The notes beneath the pieces are model-generated. The model had not been told where the DNA came from and made no database searches. It saw only the letters and a program-made list of their open reading frames with translations. DNA of 64,000 nucleotides from Nemertoderma westbladi (Eukaryota > Xenacoelomorpha > Nemertodermatida > Nemertodermatidae): assembly GCA_032718475.1 (NCBI GenBank), contig JAUCBJ010008237.1, positions 124,001 through 188,000 of the forward strand, written 5' to 3'. The position numbers and the translations under genes are program-made. How positions within the stretch are numbered: the stretch's first letter is position 1; every line of letters begins with the position of its first letter. This document shows positions 24,080 through 32,915 of the stretch, in pieces.

Positions 24080-26460
24080 GTCTAGTCTGTGGACGCAGTT
24101 GTCACAAATCCCAGATAGACCATATCCTGTTTCGTAGGAAATACAGGAGCTCTATACAAGACTGTAATGCATTTACACTACGACCCTTCTCCAGTGATCA
24201 CTGCCTTATTGTGGCCAAGGTAAGACTTAGTCTGCGTGCTAGCAGAACAACGAAATCTGACTTGCCGCGGCATGACTGGTCCTCTCTGTTGCAACAGCCA
24301 CTACAGCTGAGCAACAGGTATGAGGTTCTTTCCTCTGAGGCGGCAGATAACTGTGATGGCTATACTGCCTTCACAGAGGCAGTTAAATTAGCAGCTGCAG
24401 AAACAGTTCCTGTATACCCTCGAAACAGGAAACGGGCCCCCTGAACTGACAACAAAATTCAGAAGTGCCAAAATGACCTCTACAAGGCGCAGAAAGAGTC
24501 CCGACTCAAACAGACTACAGCGGCCAATATTGCAGTTAATTAATTAATTAATATTGCAGTTAAGCTGCATCTAGGTCCCTGAACAGGCAGTACTCTGTTA
24601 ATTTACAGGAGCTAATAAACCAACAGGTTGATGCCATCAATGATGCTGACGACAGCAGGCAATCATCCCAGGCATGGAGATCGATCAACTTGCTTGCTGG
24701 TCGAAAAAGCCAACCTACCACCAAGGTTAAGGCTGAATCACCAGCCGATCGCCTCAATAGTTGGAAGGCCCACTTTGAAAAGCTCCTCAATAATGACAGG
24801 GTATTGCCTGATAACTTTATAGAAGTAAAAGTGTCTGAGTCTGTACTCCCAGATATTCCCATTGGTGATATCTCCTTTGCAGAAGTGAAGGCTGCTGCAA
24901 AGAGCATTAAGACCAATCGTGCCAGTGGAGTAGATGGTCTGAGGTCTTTAAAATACCTGTGTGTTTAAAGCTCATCTATCCCATCATAGTAGACATGTAC
25001 CGAACAACAAGAGTCCCACAAGAAATGAAAACAAATAAGTTGGTGCCAGTTCCCAAGAAAGGCAACCTAACACTCTATGGTTCTTTTCGGGGAATCTCAT
25101 TGATCTCGATTGCTGCAAAGCTATACAATAGAATTCTATTAAATCGCATCAGGGATCCCATTGAGAGACTGCTCCGTGGAAATCAGAATGGGTTCTGTAA
25201 AGGTCGTGGGACCATGGAGCCCATTTTGGCACTTAGAAGGATAATTGAAGAGTTATCTTTGTTGACTTCTTCAAGGCCTTTGATTCAGTCTCTCGCTCAT
25301 GTATGTTCAGCATACTTTCATTATATGGGATTCCTGATGAAATTATTGCAGCAATCAGATCAGTTTATGATGGTTCGACAACATTTGTGTCTACTGTTGA
25401 CGGTGACACAGAACCATTTGAAGTGTTATGGGGTGTCCTCCAGGGAGACACACTTGCACCATTCTTGTTCATTATTGTGGTTGACTATGTTCTACGCATG
25501 TCCTTAGATCATCATAATGATGATGGGGTGATGATAACTCCACCTACTGGCTCCAGAAGTCGAGGAAATCCTGCCAAGTACCTAACTGATCTAGACTTTG
25601 CTGATGACTTAGGAGTACTCTCAGAATCACTAGAGGGAGCCCAACGGCTGCTCAGCTCATTAGAACATGCTGCTTCTAGTGTTGGTCTTTTTATTAACTG
25701 CAGAAAGACCAAAATTTTGACAGTTAACTTTGAAAGTCCTCAGCAAGTCTCTGATCGGATGAGCATAAGCTCAAAAGATGGTATGCTTGAGCATGTGGAT
25801 GACTTCTGTTACCTGGGATCATGGATCCGGAAGTCAGGTGAGGACATTCGAATACATAAGGGAAAGGCATGGGCAGCCTTGAATAGGCTTTCCAGGATTT
25901 GGAAGTCAATGAGAATTAATCGGAAACTTAACGTCCAATTATTTAGAGCAGCAGTAGTTCCAGTACTCCTCTATGGGAGTCCATGCTGGGCTCTAACTGC
26001 TGAGGACACCAAATCTCTGGATGGCACATTCACAAGAATGCTACGCCGGGTTCATTGAGTCAAGTACAATGCACACATCTCCAACCAGACACTATATAAC
26101 ATTGGAGGTATCTCATTGGTCCCCCCCAGCTTGACACTAGAACAAAATCGCCTCCGCTTTGCAGGACATTGCTTTCGCCGTGAGGACCAGCCAGTGCATA
26201 ATCTTCTACTTTGGCAGCCTCATGGAGTGAATAAGCCTGGTGGACAGCCCATGACTTTCTTGATACGCATCTTAAAGGACACTGGCCTAGAAGATGCGGA
26301 TGATCTAGCAAATGTCATGGGTGATATGGAGTTGTGGCGGTGCAATTTTGTCCATAAGCCGGCACAGCATTCTTAAAAATGCAGATGCAATGCAGCATGC
26401 CGATCCTAGTAGTTAAGCAGATAGGTGTTGAGAGTCTCTGATTGTCCGTACTGCAGATTT
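24080..26460 (+). pseudogene. LINE-A copy, 5'-truncated, with intact 3' end
   Basis: Aligns base for base with 33820-35697 of the better copy and then continues past that copy's break. It starts at the endonuclease C-terminus (SQIDHILFRR, SDHCLI), then the linker, RT (FRGISLISIAAKLY, VLQGDTLAPFLF, FADDLGV), and a C-terminal domain ending WRCNFVHKPAQHS with stop at 26376. Lesions against the other copy: a 20-bp loss near 24299, an ATTAA-rich duplication near 24540, a 7-bp loss near 24929, a 31-bp loss near 25257 that removes motif A residues, a stop at 26058, and others. It is non-autonomous, but it is the only copy here that shows the element's 3' end. Confidence 0.92.
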
Positions 26461-26469
26461 TATGCACTC

Positions 26470-27230
26470 AGTGAGTGACTGTCTGCCGCTTTCCCTTTAT
26501 TTAATTTATGGCAACATCTGCTCCAGAGAAGGATTTGGCACTGCAACCGTCTTGAGCCCGCAACTCCAGCCAGTCCATATCCTTGTTAATTTTGCAGGAG
26601 AATCTTTTCTGATAATCGGAGAACATTTCATCTCTATGAACATATGTCATCGTCCTCCTGCTTTCCTTCTTCATGGTCCTCCAGAATTTGTTTCTATTGG
26701 ATCTACAATCTGCTGCCAAGTACCTTACATTTTGCCAATATGTATGATGCTCCAAGTAACTGACAGTCCTTCTTTGTTCTAGTCTCCACCTTGCCGACCC
26801 TTTGTGGTAGGAGTTTATTGATTGAATGTTGCCAGATCCATTACTGGAGTTCCCTTCCCTCCCTAATCATAGCCTTTTCCCTGGCGCCAAAACTTTATTT
26901 TCCATTCTGAATGTTTCCTTGGATTCACGTGTGGTATGTGTTGTTTTGCTGCATCCAATAGTCCCTAGACGATAAACTTAACTCTGTCTGTCATGTTTAC
27001 TTTCTTCTACCATATTTCTTGGAGCAGCATCTTGTGACTAAATTGTTCGAATGATCTCATTTTGGTAGCATCTTTTCCGCTCAGAGGTTGCTATGTCTGA
27101 CACGAAGACAGGTTTCCTCAGCTTCTTCCATCTGTTATTTTTATCCATTACACCTCTTGGGTGTTGTATACTTTAAATCCGCGTACTGCTTAGTGAACTG
27201 TGAAAACGGAGGAGTAGATTTACTGGAAAT
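26470..27230 (-). pseudogene. Unrecognised degenerate coding remnant
   Basis: The minus strand keeps long protein-like stretches (an 84-codon frame at 26501-26755 with NRNKFWRTMKKESRRT, and further pieces upstream such as NRWKKLRKPVFV). Composition resembles the basic linker between endonuclease and RT of LINEs, but I cannot name a family. It begins where LINE-A ends. Confidence 0.35.
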
Positions 27231-27237
27231 TTGAATG

Positions 27238-27325
27238 AAATATATTCGACATTTATCGTGTGGTAAATCCACAGGGTCACAGGTGACCCTGTGGATTTAC
27301 CACCCGATAAATGTCGAATAAATTT
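27238..27325. repeat. Near-perfect 88-bp palindrome
   Basis: Arms 27238-27280 and 27283-27325 with a 2-nt centre (AG). Every arm position pairs except two (27242/27321 and the T/C difference near 27258/27305). The centre reads CAGGGTCAC-AG-GTGACCCTG. Sequence abutting it downstream is an L1-like LINE fragment. Confidence 0.95.
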
Positions 27326-27348
27326 AAATATTCCATTGTGTCTAAGAT

Positions 27349-28150
27349 ACTTTGTTGTTGCACATTTTCATTTGTCTTCGTCAATCCCCGGTTTATGGGT
27401 GCGTGCAAGGAAAGATTTTTTTTCTGGTTTCGAGCAACATTGATTCAATAGCCGACACCTGCGGGCTGTTTTCTGGGTATAAATCAGACCATTCCGCAGT
27501 TTCTTTCACATTTATTTTGCCAAATAATTATTAATAACCGGCCCAAAGGTGCCGGCTATTGGAAGCATTAAATGATGAAAAATACATGGAACTAGTAAAA
27601 GAAACAATTTCAGAAACCGCCACACAGTATGAGAATGCAGCCGATCCACACCTACATTGGGAAGTTATCGAATTAAATGTTAGAACTCAAGCGATAAGTT
27701 TTCAATTCGGAAAAAAAAGGAAACAAAAGTATCAATATGAAAAATTAAATAATAATATTTCAGAAATACACAAAAAATAACATTTTATAAAATGAATCGA
27801 AATGAAATGTTTTCAAGAGCCAAGAGATAAGATACATATAATGGACTGTGATAAGCAGAAGAAGGAATTTTTAGAACCAAATTACAAAATTATGAAGCGG
27901 GGGAAAGGCCAACTAAATACTTTCTCAACTTAGAAAAGATAAAATCAAAAATAACAATATTTTATCATTAACAGTTGTAGAAGGCAATGGCTTTAAACGA
28001 ATTGTTATTGATAAAGACATCCTAGAAGAATCAGCGAAATTATATGAAAATCTGTACACATCCAAAATTGACGATGGTAGTAAACACATAAGTAGAAAAG
28101 TAACTGATGCGTTTTTTACTAAATGTAAGAATATCCCAAAATTAGTTTTG
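27349..28150 (+). pseudogene. L1/Tx1-like LINE fragment (LINE-D)
   Basis: Translations give FFLVSSNIDSIA..GYKSDHSAVSFTF, the C-terminal end of an APE-type endonuclease with the SDH box. After a frameshift comes LNDEKYMELVKETI, then RPTKYFLNLEK in another frame, then LEESAKLYENLYTSK. This series (SDHS, GYWK-type, Y..LVKETI, PTKYFLNLEK, LYTS) is the endonuclease-to-RT linker of L1/Tx1-type elements. No RT remains; Penelope-like sequence begins directly downstream. Several frameshifts and stops. Confidence 0.75.
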
Positions 28151-28177
28151 TAGTCAAAATTTGTAGTTACTGATGAA

Positions 28178-29395
28178 ATACAAGTCAGCTTCGACATTGT
28201 AAACATGTTCGGTAACATTCCTAAATATGAAGCTCATGACGTAGTTATGGACATTATAAAGGCAGATCCTGAATTTGAAAACAGGACAGGCCTAAATGGG
28301 GGTGCATTTAAAGCACTATTGAATGTAGTGTTAGACCAAACTTCCTTTCAGTATAAAGACGCCATCTACCGACAAATTAAAGGTTTACCGGTGTCCCCCT
28401 GTCCTAAGTTGTTTGTTCATGTATAAATTGGAACATGTTCCTAGGCAACGGGGTTTCTTACCTAACTGTTGGTTTAGATACGTTGACGATACTTGGTGTT
28501 TAGTACATAAGGACAAAGTTTATGATCTTCTAAATAATCTCAATTCACTCCACCCTAATATCAAATTTACTGTAGAACAGCAACACTCGCTTGGAAAACT
28601 CCCCTTTCTAGATGTACTTATAACCCTGAGCCATTGTACTTTCAGCACTACTGTATATCAGATATTCTACAGATTCCAACAGATATTTAAATTTTGCCTC
28701 AAACCACCACCCACGTATTTTAATCAAGGTGTCTGTTCCGGTCTTTTCTACCGATCCAACCGTATTTGTTCAACACCACAACCAAGAAACGAAACCCAAA
28801 CTACATTAGCTAACGCTCTACGTAATAACGATTACCCACCTCGTATTATATACAGTACAAAACAACGTGTTAATACACGTTTTGATAACCCAACACCACC
28901 CCAAATTAAAGATACTTCGTACATAAGGATAGGTCTCCCCTATATAGACGGATTAACGTGCAATTTAGAGAAACTTTGTACACTGTCTGGGATTGAAACG
29001 TACTGCATGACAGGACGGAAACTGGGGTCTTATTTACTTAAGGGACACAATCCAAAGACACCCCCCACCACGGAACAGTCTACAGCATCCCTTGTGAATG
29101 TGACCGTGTGTACATTGGACAAACCCAGTATAGCTTAGATGACAGGCTTATACAGCACGACGGGGATATCAGACACCAGCGTGCAAAAGCCTCTGACTTG
29201 GCAGAACACCACGTCAAAACAGGCCATGTGCCCTGCTTCGAACTAGCCAAAGTATTAGGACGGGGGGACAAAAAAGACAGACGTTGTATCCTAGAAAGCT
29301 TACACATTAGGGCTTTAGTTCCAAGAGCCATTAATAAGCGTTTGTCAGTAGAAGTAGACCACTTAACCGTGGCCGCACTAGTGAAATTGTATTGA
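28178..29395 (+). pseudogene. Penelope-like element with GIY-YIG domain (PLE-2)
   Basis: RT part: VSFDIVNMFGNIP (motif A) and KGLPV at about 28380. A one-base frameshift near 28395 follows, then FRYVDDTWCLV (motif C), HPNIKFTVE and LPFLDVLIT. C-terminal part, after a second frame change near 29080: IPCECDRVYIGQTQYSLDDR, then the catalytic-type Glu in ILESLHIRAL, ending at 29395. This is the RT plus GIY-YIG endonuclease layout of canonical Penelope-like elements. The 5' part of the RT is missing. The two frameshifts make it inactive, but the GIY-YIG module itself is open. Confidence 0.88.
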
Positions 29396-29591
29396 AACTG
29401 TATTGTAGTACAGTAGTATGTAGCAGTCTTGTCGTGTGGTCTGTGCGATTTTGTGCTATTTCAGTATTTAATATGCAATTTCCATTATTAATAATTAGGT
29501 CACTTACTTCCAACTTCTGTATAGGACTATATGCATTGTACATTGATAATGACGGCTATTACCATCGAAATATATTCGTAATTACTACTAT

Positions 29592-29856
29592 CTAGGATCG
29601 GCATGCTGCATTGCAGCTGCATTTTTAAGAATGCTGTGCCGGCTTGTCAACAAAATTGCACCGCCACAACTCCCTATCACCCATGACATTTGCTAGATCA
29701 TCCGCATCTTTAAGGCCAGGTTCCTTTAAGATGCGTCTCAAGAAAGTCATGGGCTGTCCACCATGCTTATTCACTCCATGAGGCTGCCAAAGTACAAGAT
29801 TATGCACTGGCTGATCCTCACGGCGAAAGCAATGTCCTGCAAAGCGGAGGCGATGA
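29592..29856 (-). mobile_element. LINE-A 3'-end insertion, 5'-truncated
   Basis: Minus strand matches the last ~265 bp of LINE-A: RLRFAGHCFRREDQPVHNL through WRCNFVDKPAQHS, then the GCAGCTGCAATGCAGCATGC tail. The element's 5' end stops at 29856, exactly at the first unit of the neighbouring minisatellite, as if it had inserted at the array edge. Confidence 0.9.
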
Positions 29857-30335
29857 GTAGCGCCCACCCCTCTACCTTCGGGTAGCAGATAGGAGTAGCG
29901 CCCACCACCACCTTCGGGTAGCAGATAGGAGTAGCGCCCACCCCTACCTTCGGGTAGCAGATAGGAGTAGCGCCCACCCCCTCTACCTTCGGGTAGCAGA
30001 TAGGAGTAGCGCCCACCCCTACCCTCGGGTCGCAGATATGAGTAGCGCCCACCCCTCTACCTTCGGGTAGCAGATAGGAGTAGCGCCCACCACCACCTTC
30101 GGGTAGCAGATAGGAGTAGCGCCCACCCCTACCTTCGGGTAGCAGATAGGAGTAGCGCCCACCACCACCTTCGGGTAGCAGATAGGAGTAGCGCCCACCC
30201 CCTACCTTCGGGTAGCAGATAGGAGTAGCGCCCCACCCCCACCTTTGGGTAGCAGATAGGAGTAGCGCCCACCCCCACCTTCAGGCAGCAGATAGGAGTA
30301 GCGCCCCACCCTTACCCTTAGGTAGCAGCTATCGA
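29857..30335. repeat. 36-38-bp minisatellite of UUCG-loop hairpins, 13 units
   Basis: Unit: GTAGCGCCCACCCC, then CTACCTTCGGGTAG, then CAGATAGGA. Each good unit holds CTACC-TTCG-GGTAG, a perfect 5-bp stem closed by C-G around TTCG. Variation lies mostly in the C run (CACCAC, CCCCCT), while the hairpin core is largely kept. Confidence 0.95.
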
Positions 30336-31325
30336 AATAGGAGCCTTCGGTGTCGCCTCCTGCTTCGATCGACTGTTTGCTTTGTTTACTTACTTATTAC
30401 AACATTATAAATAAGGGTACTAAATAAGCCGTTGTGTATAATCTTGGTATCTGTACGAATGCTCGGATGGCATTTGTAATAATGATACAGTACCTAGTTC
30501 AGCAACCCAAAAAATGTAAAAAAAAAGGAAAATATTAACGAAACTGTCAAAATTATAAAATAATATGCAAAATCTTGTTTTTTCAGTTGGATTTGCATCG
30601 ATTGAATGCAAACTTTTCACTTTTTTAATTAACCAACATGTGCAGAATATCCGAATTTCGGTCAATTGTAATCAAATTTTTCTTTCACATGATTCACATT
30701 CACAGAACTCCATGCGCAACGTTTTTTTATCGAATACATTATTGTTTTAAAATGAGTTCTGTATTAACTTTTGACGAACTTCAAAGCAATGATATTTCAA
30801 TTAACACACTATCTCTGCCCAGTTAAGGGAAAAATATACTGTTGTTGTAATTGTCATATCAATATCATATTATTTTTACTTGAATTTTCTTTCAAAACAT
30901 TTTGCAATTATTGCATTATAAGTGATGACGAAATGTCCAAATATTGGGCATACGCTTGCTATACCTCAGTTTCAGTTTACTTTTCACCAGTTCATATTAC
31001 GTCATTGGGAGAAACTTATCACAAAAACACCGAGTACCCAGTAGCAACTATATATTACTTTAATTTGATATTTAAGACTTTTATTTAATAAAGCATCTAC
31101 TGACTAAGTGGATCTGTTGTATAATACTGTATATTGTATTGGAACAAAACGTAATGCATGTAAAATCACATCTGCTGCTGAATAATCAAATTAAACATAA
31201 ATCAAACAATTTTTATTCGAAAGGATAATAATAATTCAGATTAAACGACAATATCAGTTTATGGGAACCAATTGTAGCATGCACTAATTTGATTGCAACG
31301 TTGTAAAACCTGTAGATGGATCTAG
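30336..31325. other. No gene recognised, 1 kb
   Basis: AT-rich with overlapping short open stretches (30565-31088) that lack family motifs. An AATAAA occurs near 31087. Not enough to call an exon. Confidence 0.45.
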
Positions 31326-31330
31326 GAACA

Positions 31331-31470
31331 CCCCCCCCCCCCCCCCCCCCCCCCCCCGGACCAGTTCCCCCCCCCCGGACAGTTCCCCCGGCAGTCCCCC
31401 GGACACTTCCCCCCCCGCCCAAGTAGGACACTTCCCCCCCCAGACACTTGCCCCCCGGGACACTTCCCCC
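31331..31470. repeat. Poly-C tract and C-rich minisatellite
   Basis: 27 C in a row (31331-31357), then about seven units of GGACACTTCCCCCC type. The minus strand is G-run-rich and could form G-quadruplexes; the plus strand could form i-motifs. Confidence 0.9.
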
Positions 31471-31784
31471 CCAGTTAAGGTGTTAAAATTAATCTGGATG
31501 CATCAAAGCAATAAACAAAAGTTAAAGATAGTTACAGGACAAGTTGTATCTTGACAAGTTTTTTTCAAAATTATAAAAGAAACTTTTTATAGTCAAATTT
31601 TGTTTGTTTTTCTTTTAATTGGGGGCTGCCGCCCCCAAACAGGCTAGGAATTTGAGAAGGGCCAGGGGGTTTATTTCGTGATAATTTCAATAGTATTTCA
31701 AAACATCAATCGATGAAACATGCTTACTGCAGACATTACAATTATTTTATTATATATTACTTAAATAACGTTATTTAGTACACC

Positions 31785-32265
31785 TTGATTGTTGCCCAGC
31801 TACGTATGGAATAAACAAAATGTTCTAGAATATGGTACATTAATTAAATACAATACAATAAATGGCATGCAGGGGAAGCAAATGCATGCAATATTCGAAT
31901 GCCCATATCTCAGATATTTCCCAACCAAATTCAAATGTTTTTTTATATGTTTTCTTGCATGGGCAGCTTTCTATTGCTACCATATATACTACTATTCTAC
32001 TATAAGGTTGAAGAATGATGGCACTGTGACCTGTGAAATATCACCGGAGACACCTTTTTCAAACACTTGTAGCTAAAGATTGAAAGCAAAAATTAAAATT
32101 CGGCTCACCCACGGAGGAGGAGGGAGGTGAAACTCTCTCTGTTTCAAATTTCATGCAATCTCATTAAGATTTGTAAAACAATTTGGGAGGGGGGGGGGGG
32201 GGGGGGGGGGTACCTGAATAACGACACTATATTCCAGGACATGGTGTATATCTATCGTAAATATT
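31785..32265 (-). repeat. Family X repeat, fullest copy
   Basis: Reverse-oriented copy running from TTGCCCAGCTACGTATGGA through CCCATATCTCAGATATTTCC, the GGAGACAC segment and a poly-G tract (32189-32210) to CCAGGACATGGTG. Its order mirrors 57415-57790. Length about 480 bp. No coding capacity seen; class unknown. Confidence 0.75.
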
Positions 32266-32389
32266 ACAAGGGCCAACTAAATTAATTATTAATCGAAGTT
32301 TCAAGGGAGAAAATTAAAGTGTAGGCTACGCCTATCCCATCTTCTCCTCTTGGCCTCTTTTTCCCTTATAAATTCCAAGTCGCAACTTC

Positions 32390-32540
32390 CCATCTATACC
32401 GCTTAGTTGGGGTGTTCCTAGTTGAAGGCATTCTTTGATCATAAAGACCTCGGGATGCCCACCATCAACACCAGGTGCCCTATAAGTTTTAATCAAAGCA
32501 GAAGAATTTCGCATTTCAAAGCAGGCCAGATCTTTTCGAC
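32390..32540 (-). pseudogene. LINE RT-start fragment, minus strand
   Basis: Minus-strand translation SSALIKTYRAPGVDGGHPEVFMIKE matches the start of the RT domain in LINE-A (compare SIKTNRASGVDGVPPEVFKI at about 34640-34695) but is clearly diverged. Isolated piece. Confidence 0.7.
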
Positions 32541-32915
32541 CACAAATGATATTTTCAATATCATTTGATTCAATTCATTTTCAATATCGTATTTTACGTC
32601 ATGGGATCTAGATTGGAAGACGTGTCGTGTTGTGACTTGCTGTGGCCAAGATGCCAAGCGAGTTTGTTGTTAACCTGTAGGTTTTCATTACAAAGGGGTT
32701 CTAATAGTTCTGGATCATGGGGAAAACCCAGCTGGTTTCGTATTCCGCATAAAATTATTGTTAATAAAACGTATAATTGCGTAATAAGAATAAAGTTCGG
32801 AGACGTATATAATAATATAGTATATATTATATGGTAATTAATTACAAATATAATAACATAATTACAATTTGCCCCGAGAGCTGACTCGGCAAAAAAGCAC
32901 CCCCCAACCCCCACT

